Assembly: GCA_017940955.1 (NCBI GenBank)
Contig: JAGAXP010000245.1
Location: forward strand, 1 to 17,927
Direction: 5' to 3'
Length of the DNA stretch: 17,927 nucleotides
DNA from: Oribacterium sp.
GTDB taxonomy: Bacteria; Bacillota_A; Clostridia; Lachnospirales; Lachnospiraceae
The position numbers and the translations under genes are program-made. The notes under the pieces are model-generated. The model made no database searches and was not told where the DNA came from. It saw only the letters and a program-made list of their open reading frames with translations. Position 1 is the first letter of the stretch. Each line of letters starts with the position of its first letter. This document shows positions 5,861-13,105 of the stretch, piece after piece.

Positions 5861-7060
5861 TTGCAGATTTCAGTTTTTGATAAAGTGATTAACATAGTTC
5901 TTCCGGAAAAGATGTCTACAGATAATGCAGAAGCCTGCAGCCTGGAAATCGAAAAAGCCCTGAATGAGCATCCGGGATGCTCACTCAGTTTTGATGCGGA
6001 AAAACTCACTTACATTAGCAGCATGGGGTTGAGGGTTTTATTAAAAGCCATTAAAAGTAAAGGCGAAAAAATACCTATAGAAAATGTATCTCAGGATGTG
6101 TATTCCGTTTTTCAGGTTACCGGATTTACAGATCTCATGGATGTGAGATTAAGGCTCCGAAGTCTTTCGGTAGAAGGCTGTGAGATGATCGGTGCCGGAA
6201 GGAGCAGTCATGTATACAGGTTGGATCCGGAGACCATAATCAAATGTTATGAACCGACTATCCCTATAAACAGGATCCGCCATGAAATGGATCTTGCACG
6301 AAATTCCTTTGTTAAAGGAATCCCCACCGCAATACCATTTGATCTCGTTCGGGTGAATGACAGATTCGGAGTAGTATTTGAGCTGATACAGGCGGATACA
6401 GTAGGGCGTTATATTACGGAGCATCCTGAAGAATTTGAAAAGACAGCAGTACAGTTTACCAAACTTTTAAAACAGATTCATGAAACCCATATGGATCCTG
6501 ACAGTGGCTTTGTATCAGAGAAGGAAACCTGGATGGACTGGCTTGAAGGAATGAAGGATTTCTATACAGAGGATGAGTACGATTTCATGAAGTATATGCT
6601 GGATCAGGTTCCTGACCGGGATACTCTGGTGCACTGCGACTATCATGAGAACAATGTACTCTACCAAAACGGAGAACTGATCCTTATAGATATGGCCGAT
6701 ATAGGATACGGACATCCCATATTTGACCTTGCAGGTATGGCATGCCGGGCACATCTTAGTTTCATTCCGGGAAGAAAAGCCCATCATGGACTGACTCCTG
6801 AGGATATGGAACGTTTTTATGAGCTGGAGTTACGCTGTTACTTTGACATTAAAGACGGTGATAATGAAAAATTTAATGCAGTCAAGGATCTGTGTGATGC
6901 CTTCGGATATCTGAGAAGCGGTCTTTTCCCCATGAAACACCAGGGCATATCTCAGGAGCTCAGGGAACTGCATGTGGCTGATGCCCGTAAATATCTTTTA
7001 AATGATGAACGTGAGAAAATAAAAGAGAAGCTTAGGGGACTGAAAGAGTTTTTTGATTGA
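5861..7060 (+). CDS. STAS domain-APH-type small-molecule kinase fusion
   Basis: A 399-residue cytoplasmic protein starting with TTG at 5861; AAGG/AAAGGGTG at 5843-5854 supports it and no nearby ATG fits. Residues 1-95 form a STAS domain (anti-sigma-factor-antagonist fold) with LTYISSMGLRVLLKA (49-63); S53/S54 sit where SpoIIAA-type proteins are phosphorylated. Residues 105-395 are an aminoglycoside/choline-kinase-like phosphotransferase: loop GAGRSSHVYR (111-120), ATP-binding K128, catalytic HCDYHENN (258-265: H258, D260, N265) and metal-binding LIDMAD (275-280). The arrangement resembles the TIGR02172 family of putative kinases. The substrate is probably a small alcohol or sugar; antibiotic resistance is unlikely. 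The STAS part may tie activity to a phosphorylation switch. A nucleotidyltransferase follows 137 bp downstream, so the phosphorylated product may be passed to it. Confidence 0.85.
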   Translation: MQISVFDKVINIVLPEKMSTDNAEACSLEIEKALNEHPGCSLSFDAEKLTYISSMGLRVLLKAIKSKGEKIPIENVSQDVYSVFQVTGFTDLMDVRLRLRSLSVEGCEMIGAGRSSHVYRLDPETIIKCYEPTIPINRIRHEMDLARNSFVKGIPTAIPFDLVRVNDRFGVVFELIQADTVGRYITEHPEEFEKTAVQFTKLLKQIHETHMDPDSGFVSEKETWMDWLEGMKDFYTEDEYDFMKYMLDQVPDRDTLVHCDYHENNVLYQNGELILIDMADIGYGHPIFDLAGMACRAHLSFIPGRKAHHGLTPEDMERFYELELRCYFDIKDGDNEKFNAVKDLCDAFGYLRSGLFPMKHQGISQELRELHVADARKYLLNDEREKIKEKLRGLKEFFD

Positions 7061-7155
7061 AACTATCAGGCTGATGACTATAGATGCAAAAACAGCAGCA
7101 AAACTGATTGAAACTATCGGGCTGACAACTATATATGTGAAACCAGTGGCAAAAG
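7054..7155 (+). repeat. Two tandem copies of a 51-bp unit
   Basis: Copy 1 (7054-7104) and copy 2 (7105-7155) abut exactly and agree at 41 of 51 positions by eye, both starting TGATTGAAACTATC. The first copy contains the stop codon of the STAS-kinase gene (7058-7060). The unit is a multiple of three and one frame stays open through both copies, but no ribosome binding site supports a separate protein. It lies in the spacer before the nucleotidyltransferase gene. Confidence 0.7.
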
Positions 7156-7197
7156 CTGGGATTAAACAGAATAACAAGATGGAAAGGAATAAGAATT

Positions 7198-7704
7198 ATG
7201 ATTATAACTTACGAAGATTTAAGTCGTATCAGAAAAGAAAATCCGGATAAAAAAATAGTGATGCTTAAAGGTACTTTTGACCTTTTTCATATGGGACATC
7301 TCAATATGATCCGTCGTGCAAAGGCCCTGGGGGATATTCTTGTTGTCCTTGTTAAGTGCGATGAGGCAATAAAACTTAAGGGACCGGACAGACCCATCGA
7401 GGATGAGCAACAGCGGGCATCCATAGTTGATGCCATAAGGTATGTGGACTATACCCTGATTGCCGACAGGAAGATAGATGCGGGCATCCCTGATGTTCCG
7501 GAGGAAGACAGGATGCAGTATCTGAGATATTATCAGCTGGTTTCGGATTTAAGGCCTGATGTGCTCATTAAACCATCAAAGAAGCTTCCGGATATCCTCA
7601 TGAAACTCTACAACGAGATAGGGACAGAAATACATGAAGTTGAGGAAACAAAAGGGGTTTCAACAACACTTCTTATAAAGAAGATTCGTGAAAGCCGGAA
7701 TTAA
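7198..7704 (+). CDS. HxGH-motif nucleotidyltransferase (TagD/RfaE C-terminal type)
   Basis: A 168-residue cytoplasmic enzyme with AAAGGA about 9 nt before the ATG. It has the nucleotidyltransferase signature GTFDLFHMGH (25-34; H31 and H34 bind the triphosphate), a KxKGPDRPI stretch (59-67), QQRASIVDAIRYVDY (71-85), RPDVLIKPSKK (119-129) and GVSTTLLIKKI (153-163), the last replacing the ISTT/ISSS-R motif. Order and length fit the glycerol-3-phosphate cytidylyltransferase (TagD) and heptose-phosphate adenylyltransferase (RfaE/HldE C-terminal) group; the PDVLIK motif leans to the second. The enzyme joins CMP or AMP to a phosphorylated alcohol or sugar and releases pyrophosphate. The gene sits between a kinase and an IspF-like gene, so it may act on the kinase product. 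Whether it uses CTP or ATP cannot be decided from the sequence. Confidence 0.85.
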   Translation: MIITYEDLSRIRKENPDKKIVMLKGTFDLFHMGHLNMIRRAKALGDILVVLVKCDEAIKLKGPDRPIEDEQQRASIVDAIRYVDYTLIADRKIDAGIPDVPEEDRMQYLRYYQLVSDLRPDVLIKPSKKLPDILMKLYNEIGTEIHEVEETKGVSTTLLIKKIRESRN

Positions 7705-7845
7705 ATGAAGGGGACCGGATAGACCGGCATATGTATGTCAGAGATAGACGGCAAAAAATACGAGTTTACAGAGTCAGTTTAATCTGCATCAGTATGTCAG
7801 CTATAAAGACTTAATACAGCATTAATAAAAGAGGAGTAAGTATTT

Positions 7846-8310
7846 ATGAAAGTAGCAATCGGACAGGATTCACATCGTTTTGATGACAGTAATTCAGATA
7901 AGCCTCTGATACTTGGAGGTGTTGTTTTTGAAGGGGAACAGCCACTACTTGCCAACAGTGACGGAGATGTGATACTTCATGCAGTCACAAGAGCTATATC
8001 AGGCATCACAACAGTGGATGTGCTTGGACCAAAAACCAAAGAGTTTCTGAAAAACGGAATCACAGACAGCAGGGTATATCTCGAGGAAGGACTTAAGGAT
8101 CTGGAGGGAAACATATCTCACCTGTCAATTTCCATTGAGTGCAAACGCCCACGCATCACTCCCAGGATTCCTGAGATGAGAAGAAGTCTTGCGGCAATGC
8201 TTAAAACCGATGAAAAGAATATAGGCATCACCGCAACAAGCGGAGAAGAATTGACGGAATTCGGCAAAGGAAACGGGATAAATGTTTTCGCGGTAATCAC
8301 CGTTGAATAA
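7846..8310 (+). CDS. Divergent IspF-like (MECDP synthase family) protein
   Basis: A 154-residue protein with GAGGAG 9 nt before the ATG, close to the usual IspF length (about 155-160). The family signatures are present: D8xH10 and H45 (zinc ligands), LILGGV (21-26), ANSDGDVILHAVTRAI (36-51), the RPRITPRIPEMR segment (101-112) and ITATSGEELTEFGKGNGI (128-145). IspF converts CDP-methylerythritol 2-phosphate to the 2,4-cyclodiphosphate and CMP. Here the canonical ALGDIGKHFPDTD segment is replaced by TTVDVLGPKTKEF (55-67), the AHSDGD histidine is N37, and the GRGEGI loop is GKGNGI. Zinc and CDP binding may remain, while substrate recognition has probably changed. It is likely a paralogue, not the housekeeping IspF. 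The nucleotidyltransferase just upstream could supply its CDP-linked substrate. Spacing of 141 bp allows a separate weak promoter (TATAAA at 7802-7807). Confidence 0.75.
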   Translation: MKVAIGQDSHRFDDSNSDKPLILGGVVFEGEQPLLANSDGDVILHAVTRAISGITTVDVLGPKTKEFLKNGITDSRVYLEEGLKDLEGNISHLSISIECKRPRITPRIPEMRRSLAAMLKTDEKNIGITATSGEELTEFGKGNGINVFAVITVE

Positions 8311-8391
8311 AGCTCTGATTTAAAATAGCCGATCAGATTTTCATATGATTGACATAATAGTAGATAGGGTGAATATACCGGGAGGTTTTCT

Positions 8392-8934
8392 ATGGTTTTA
8401 TTGGTAAATGCATGTGTACGCGGTGAATCAAGAACAAGGCACCTTGCGGAGAAGCTGCTTGAAAAAATCGGAGGAGACCGGGTGGAGGTCAGGCTGGAGG
8501 ATGTGGTCTTTCCGAAGACAGATGAAGCTTTTTTAAAGAAAAGAGACAGTCTGATAGCCACGCGGCAATTTGGGGATGATTACTTTTCTTTGGCAAAACA
8601 GTTTGCGGCAGCAGAAACTATCGTTATTGCGGCACCTTACTGGGATCTGTCATTCCCCGCTGTGCTTAAGCAGTACATAGAGCATATAAATGTTCTGGGA
8701 ATAACGTTTGAATATACACCTGAGGGGATTCCTAAGGGACTGTGCAAAGCGAAGAAGCTCTACTATGTTATGACTGCAGGTGGAACTTTTGTTCCGGAAG
8801 AATACGGATTCGGATACATAAAAGCTCTTGCCCAGAGTTTCTATGGAATCAAAGAAGTGGAGCTCATAAAAGCAGTGGGGCTTGATATAGTCGGGGCTGA
8901 TGTTGACGCAATAATGAATGAGGCGGAAACATGA
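8392..8934 (+). CDS. Flavodoxin-fold FMN-dependent NAD(P)H oxidoreductase (azoreductase-like)
   Basis: A 180-residue cytoplasmic protein, GGGAGG 6 nt before the ATG. The N-terminal strand-loop VNACVRGESRTRHLAEKLL (5-23) is the FMN phosphate-binding site of the NAD(P)H dehydrogenase (quinone)/AzoR group. APYWDLSFPAVLKQYIEHI (81-99) matches the conserved PMxNFxxPxxLKxY region, followed by GITFEYTPEG (103-112) and TAGG (128-131) at the isoalloxazine site. Such enzymes reduce quinones, azo or nitro compounds by two electrons. Its stop codon overlaps the ATGATG of the peptidase gene, indicating translational coupling. Residues 162-166 (VGLDI) and the C-terminal helix complete the fold. Substrate unknown; a link to the preceding kinase and IspF-like genes is only positional. 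Confidence 0.85.
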   Translation: MVLLVNACVRGESRTRHLAEKLLEKIGGDRVEVRLEDVVFPKTDEAFLKKRDSLIATRQFGDDYFSLAKQFAAAETIVIAAPYWDLSFPAVLKQYIEHINVLGITFEYTPEGIPKGLCKAKKLYYVMTAGGTFVPEEYGFGYIKALAQSFYGIKEVELIKAVGLDIVGADVDAIMNEAET

Positions 8935-11900
8935 TGTTAAAAAGCAGACATCAAACAATTCATATTATTAACAGGAAAATTATAGGATTTATCATGGTGA
9001 TATCGGTTATTGTCACCATGGCGGGCTGTGAGGCAACCTCTGTGCCTGAGGCAAATCCTGTTTCTGAGACTGTGTCCGAAGAAACAACCGAAGCGGAAAA
9101 GGAAAACAATGAGACTGTTACGGGAAGCGAAGAAACTGCCCCGGAGACTGAAGAAGTAAAAAGACAGACTGTAGAGCAGGATGAGAATGGGTACCCTTAT
9201 CTTTCGGAAGAAGTGGATGAGGAATATCAAAAGGATCTTTTCGTTGAAGGCAGCAGCTATCTCGATTATACGGTGGAAAGGACAGGTTCTGTAAAGTCTC
9301 TTAGGGCTGAAACTGCCGTCCTTAAACATAATACCAGCGGAGCCACAGTATACCTTATAAGGAATGATGATAAGGAACTGGGCTTTGATATAAGCTACAG
9401 GGTTCCGCAGCTGAATAATGCCGACATACCGCACATTTTCGAGCATTCCATACTTGCGGCTTCGGAAAAATATCCGGCTACGGATCTTTTCTTTGATATG
9501 GCAAATACTACCTACAATACGTACATCAATGCTTTTACATTCAACACCTGTACTTCATACCTTTTCAGTACATTAAGTCAGGGTCAGTTTATAAAGCTTC
9601 TGGATGGCTATATGAGCTGCATGACCTCTCCAAAGATACTTGAAAATGAAAACTTCTTTAAACGTGAAGCACTAAGATATCAGTTGTATAACATTGATGA
9701 CCCCATAACACTCAACGGAATAGTTTTTTCGGAAGACATGGGAGGACTGACAGACGGATCAGAAGTCTCCATATATGCAATAAATGAAAGCCTTTATCCG
9801 GATTCGATAATGAGTAATGTCGTGGGTAGATGCTATACGGATCTTGAGAACTTAAACTATAGTAATCTGCAGGAAGTATATAAGACATATTACAGATTTG
9901 ATAATTCCCTGATCATTCTTTACGGAGACATGGATTATAAGGCTGTGCTTGAATATCTGGATTCGGAATATCTTACAAAGTATCCTGAAAAAGAAGAACC
10001 TGTAAATATCCCGGAAATAGCTGTTTCTGAAGGTTATGTAGAAACCGAATATGACATTCCGGTTTATGAGGATGATACAATCGGCTATCAGAACAGGGTC
10101 ACGTATGCTTTTGATCTTTCCGGATTTACTCCTGAAGAAGAACGTGAACTGCTTTTGTTCGAGGCTCTCATGATGGATTCCTCTTCAACTTTTATGAAGG
10201 ACGTAAAAGAAACAGGGCTTCAATGGAAGGTGGTTCAAGGGTTATCTCCATACAGCGCCTGGTATCCTACTTATCAGGTGATACTTAACACTCAGGGAGA
10301 CGACATTGATAAGGATGTAATAAAGAAAATTTTTGATGACAGTCTTTCTGAAGTTTCACGAAATGGATTTCCCGAGGAAATTTATGATGTTGTAATAAAA
10401 AGAAGAGAACTGCAGGATGCCTTTGAAAGAGAGAATGTAACCTTCATAGATACTCTTTCCGAAGCAATTGCCGTACCCTGGACAAGAACCGGAGATCCAA
10501 TGGTCATGGAAACAGATGAAGCGGTCTTTGAAAAATTCATACAGGATTCGGGGCAGACCAGAGTGAAGGAGCTTGCAAAGAAGCTTATGGAGGTGGACCG
10601 TAAAGCTCTGGTTTACTGTAAGGAAAAACCTGGGCTTGCGGAAAAGAAAGAACAGGAAATAGAGGATTATTTAAAGAACTTAAAAGCTGATATGTCGGAA
10701 TCTGAGCTCCTTAAACTGATAGATGATACTAAAGATTTTGATGAATGGAGTGAGGAAAACATTACTAACAAAAATACAGTGATAAGTGTATCCGATCTGC
10801 CTGAGCCGGTAATATATGATACTCCGGAGATTACAAATCTCGGAGAATGTACGGTGGCAGCTGTACCGATTGATCAGAAAGATATCTATGACGTTAGTTT
10901 CCTTTTTGACACTTCAACTCTTAGGCAGGAAGAACTCTATGACCTTGTACTATATTTAAACCTTTTGGGCAATACGTCTACAAAAGTAAGATCTCAGGAG
11001 GAATTTGACAGAGAAAGCAGCTTAAATGGAAGCATAAGTACAGACCTGACCGGAGAAGGTTTTAAAGAACCTTTCAACAGATTGTATCTGGAGATATCAC
11101 TGGGAGGATTTACAAAGGATTTCAGTAATAATCTCAGTCTGATGGAGGAGATGCTGACAAAATCAGATTACAAAAAAGATGAAGTGCTGGAAATAGTTCG
11201 ATTACTTAAAAACAGCTATGATCCTTCCAATATAAGTTCTGATAATGCAGCATTAATCCTTTCCAGGGCTCTTGAAGGTGTAAGTACAGGGTTTGAGTAC
11301 TACATCATAAGAGGCATGCATGAATATCTTACCGGTCAGGAAACTGCACTCTCAGAAGATGATGCAGCGATCGAAGCATTGGCAGAAAAGATGGAAAACG
11401 TCCGTGATAAGATATGGCATAGTGACCATATGATCATGGGGATAGCCGCTTCACCGGAGGGTATTTCTGAAATAAAAAGTGAAGGTAAGGAACTTATAGA
11501 CAGAATCCCATCCGGTATAGTTGAAGATTACCGGGAGTCCTATGATTATGGAATCCCTTCCGAAAAGCGGATAGGCATCATTGTAAGCAACCCTTTGCAG
11601 TCATTACGTGGCGGGATTATTTTGGATGAGGCTGAGTTCAGGGGCAGATACCTTCCTTTTTTTGAGGCGCTTAACGACAGATACATTATTCCTGAAATGA
11701 GATACAGGAATGGTGCATATGGTGCGAATCTGACTTATATTATCAGTAAAAAACAGATTGGTATGGGTACAATAAACGATCCTAATTGCAGAACAACCAT
11801 GGAGGCTGTGGATGAGACTCCGGCAATACTCAGAGAAATGGATCTCACGGAGGAGGATCTTGATACATACACAGTTTCCGCATACCAAAAGATCGCGGTC

Positions 11901-12140
11901 CCGATGGGTGATATCAGTCGTGCGGATTCCGGTATCTATAATTATTTTGCGGGAATAGATCCGGACAATTTACTGTATATATCCGAAGATATGAAAAAGG
12001 CTGCAATTGAAGATAAAACGGTGGCGGCGGACATAATTGAAAAAATGATTAATGACGGTCACTTCGTGATGGCTGGAAGCAAGTCAAAGCTTGAAGAAGA
12101 TAAAGATTGCTTTGACATGGTGTTTGCATTGAGTGAATGA
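8931..12140 (+). CDS. M16C (PreP/Cym1-like) zinc peptidase lipoprotein
   Basis: A 1069-residue protein. ATG 8931 overlaps the previous stop; GAGGCGG lies 5 nt upstream. Residues 13-32 form a signal peptide ending in the lipobox MAGC (30-33), so C33 should be lipidated and the enzyme anchored outside the membrane. An E/T-rich linker (36-80) follows. The inverted zinc motif HIFEH (168-172) and the third ligand E268 in GIVFSEDMG lie 96 residues apart, as in PreP. TYNTYINAFTFNTCTSY (194-210) matches the PreP substrate-chamber region. The rest (about 300-1069) contains the further M16 domains that form a closed chamber. The family degrades unfolded peptides; mitochondrial PreP destroys presequences. 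An exported, lipid-linked version would probably degrade extracellular or cell-surface peptides. Length exceeds the usual ~970 residues mainly because of the signal and linker. Catalytic residues look intact. Confidence 0.9.
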   Translation: MMLKSRHQTIHIINRKIIGFIMVISVIVTMAGCEATSVPEANPVSETVSEETTEAEKENNETVTGSEETAPETEEVKRQTVEQDENGYPYLSEEVDEEYQKDLFVEGSSYLDYTVERTGSVKSLRAETAVLKHNTSGATVYLIRNDDKELGFDISYRVPQLNNADIPHIFEHSILAASEKYPATDLFFDMANTTYNTYINAFTFNTCTSYLFSTLSQGQFIKLLDGYMSCMTSPKILENENFFKREALRYQLYNIDDPITLNGIVFSEDMGGLTDGSEVSIYAINESLYPDSIMSNVVGRCYTDLENLNYSNLQEVYKTYYRFDNSLIILYGDMDYKAVLEYLDSEYLTKYPEKEEPVNIPEIAVSEGYVETEYDIPVYEDDTIGYQNRVTYAFDLSGFTPEEERELLLFEALMMDSSSTFMKDVKETGLQWKVVQGLSPYSAWYPTYQVILNTQGDDIDKDVIKKIFDDSLSEVSRNGFPEEIYDVVIKRRELQDAFERENVTFIDTLSEAIAVPWTRTGDPMVMETDEAVFEKFIQDSGQTRVKELAKKLMEVDRKALVYCKEKPGLAEKKEQEIEDYLKNLKADMSESELLKLIDDTKDFDEWSEENITNKNTVISVSDLPEPVIYDTPEITNLGECTVAAVPIDQKDIYDVSFLFDTSTLRQEELYDLVLYLNLLGNTSTKVRSQEEFDRESSLNGSISTDLTGEGFKEPFNRLYLEISLGGFTKDFSNNLSLMEEMLTKSDYKKDEVLEIVRLLKNSYDPSNISSDNAALILSRALEGVSTGFEYYIIRGMHEYLTGQETALSEDDAAIEALAEKMENVRDKIWHSDHMIMGIAASPEGISEIKSEGKELIDRIPSGIVEDYRESYDYGIPSEKRIGIIVSNPLQSLRGGIILDEAEFRGRYLPFFEALNDRYIIPEMRYRNGAYGANLTYIISKKQIGMGTINDPNCRTTMEAVDETPAILREMDLTEEDLDTYTVSAYQKIAVPMGDISRADSGIYNYFAGIDPDNLLYISEDMKKAAIEDKTVAADIIEKMINDGHFVMAGSKSKLEEDKDCFDMVFALSE

Positions 12141-12150
12141 CAGAGCTTAG

Positions 12151-12200
12151 TGATCCACCGGGGACGGTTCTCGCCGGCGAGAACCGTCCCCGGTGGATCA
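12151..12200. repeat. 50-bp perfect palindrome (REP-like element)
   Basis: Every base from 12151 to 12175 is complementary to its partner in 12200-12176, with no central loop. The half-site reads TGATCCACCGGGGACGGTTC then TCGCC. It is much richer in GC than the flanking DNA and lies 10 bp after the peptidase stop. GGGGACGGTTC-type palindromes are, as I recall, scattered in clostridial genomes near IS200/REP-associated transposases; no transposase is present here. No T-run follows on either strand, so it is not a standard terminator, though the hairpin would protect the 3' end of the peptidase mRNA. Confidence 0.85.
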
Positions 12201-12205
12201 GGTCG

Positions 12206-12232
12206 CTGACATACCGGTCAGACATTTATAAT
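12206..12232 (+). promoter_or_regulatory. Possible promoter of the rhodanese lipoprotein gene
   Basis: A consensus TATAAT at 12227-12232 lies about 48 bp before the rhodanese start codon. CTGACA at 12206-12211 is the best -35, but the 15-nt spacer is short. It begins just after the palindrome, so the lipoprotein gene may be transcribed separately from the peptidase. Confidence 0.35.
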
Positions 12233-12280
12233 AGGATTAGGAATTCTAACGTTTATGATAAAACATGGTGGAGGGATTTT

Positions 12281-13099
12281 ATGAGAAGGTCGTTCAGAAA
12301 GTGTTTGATGGCAATTGCGGGGAGTGTCTTGATTATGCTTTCGGGATGTGAATCAAGGGACCGGATAATGGACGGCGACGGTATGATTCAGACGTTTTAT
12401 TATACAAATATAACCCAGGATGAAGCGAAACGAATGATGGAACAGGATGACGGTCATGTTATCGTTGATGTGAGGAGACAGGATGAGTATGACGAAGGGC
12501 ATATTCCCGGAGCCATACTTATACCAAATGAAAATATAGAAAACGATCCTCCGGAAGAATTACCCGATCCTGAGCAGATCATTCTCGTTTACTGCCGCAG
12601 TGGACGGAGAAGTAAAGAGGCTTCACAGAAACTTGCTGATATGGGATATAGGAATGTTTATGAGTTTGGAGGAATCATCGACTGGACAGGTGAGACTGAG
12701 AAAAGTGAAGAAACAGCTGAAACAACTCAGGAAACAGAAGATGAAACAACAGAGGAAACAACCGTAGGAGATACGGAAATGATTGATAAGACTGCAACTT
12801 TAAGGTTTGAATCATTTGACGGAGGCGGGCCGGAATTTAATGTGATCATAGAGGACGAAAGCATTGTATCCTATTCTGCTGTAAGAAAGTATGCCAGTGA
12901 AGATCATGAAATGATGACAGGTGCCGGATATGATGAGGTATTCACATTTACCGGTATAAAACCCGGTGAAACAGATATGCGTATAGAGGCACGCTCACCC
13001 ATAGCAGATAATTTTGATGCAAACTATAAGGTAGTCGTCAGTGAAGATCAGAGCGTGAAAATAGAAGAGCTTTCGGTAAGTGAGCCGCCTTTAATGTAA
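12281..13099 (+). CDS. Rhodanese-domain lipoprotein with chagasin-like tail
   Basis: A 272-residue protein. The frame is open back to 12137, but that part reads through the 50-bp palindrome; ATG 12281 has GGAGGG 5 nt upstream and begins a proper signal peptide, MRRSFRKCLMAIAGSVLIML then SGC, with lipid-anchor C23. Residues 44-136 are a rhodanese domain: VIVDVRRQDEYDEGHIPGAI (60-79), active-site loop CRSGRRS (105-111, nucleophile C105) and the end VYEFGGIIDW (126-135). A T/E-rich spacer (137-168) leads to a beta-rich domain (170-262). There, MTGAGYDEVFTFTGIKPGET (212-231) resembles the second conserved segment of chagasin-type (I42) cysteine-protease inhibitors, but the NPTTG motif is absent, so this may only be an Ig-like fold. 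Role: extracytoplasmic sulfur transfer or thiol handling is possible. The gene converges with the HAD gene, leaving 6 bp. Confidence 0.8.
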   Translation: MRRSFRKCLMAIAGSVLIMLSGCESRDRIMDGDGMIQTFYYTNITQDEAKRMMEQDDGHVIVDVRRQDEYDEGHIPGAILIPNENIENDPPEELPDPEQIILVYCRSGRRSKEASQKLADMGYRNVYEFGGIIDWTGETEKSEETAETTQETEDETTEETTVGDTEMIDKTATLRFESFDGGGPEFNVIIEDESIVSYSAVRKYASEDHEMMTGAGYDEVFTFTGIKPGETDMRIEARSPIADNFDANYKVVVSEDQSVKIEELSVSEPPLM

Positions 13100-13105
13100 A
13101 GGGTA

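Noticed and set aside
5861..7060. Aminoglycoside resistance gene
   Set aside because: The kinase domain is of the APH/choline-kinase superfamily but is fused to STAS and sits with metabolic genes; nothing points to a drug substrate.
7053..7250. 65-codon plus-strand frame through the 51-bp repeats
   Set aside because: It starts with TTG inside the kinase gene end, has no ribosome binding site and overlaps the nucleotidyltransferase in another frame.
8349..8378. TTGACA with a downstream AATATA as promoter of the oxidoreductase gene
   Set aside because: The resulting transcript would start at or after the ribosome binding site, so it could not be translated normally.
8118..8561. Minus-strand open frame of 147 codons
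   Set aside because: It lies opposite the IspF-like and oxidoreductase genes, both with clear motifs and ribosome binding sites.
12151..12200. Palindrome as a standard intrinsic terminator of the peptidase gene
   Set aside because: No T-run follows on either strand, and a loopless stem is atypical for terminators.
12137..12280. N-terminal extension of the rhodanese protein
   Set aside because: It translates the 50-bp palindrome and would bury the signal peptide; GGAGGG supports ATG 12281.
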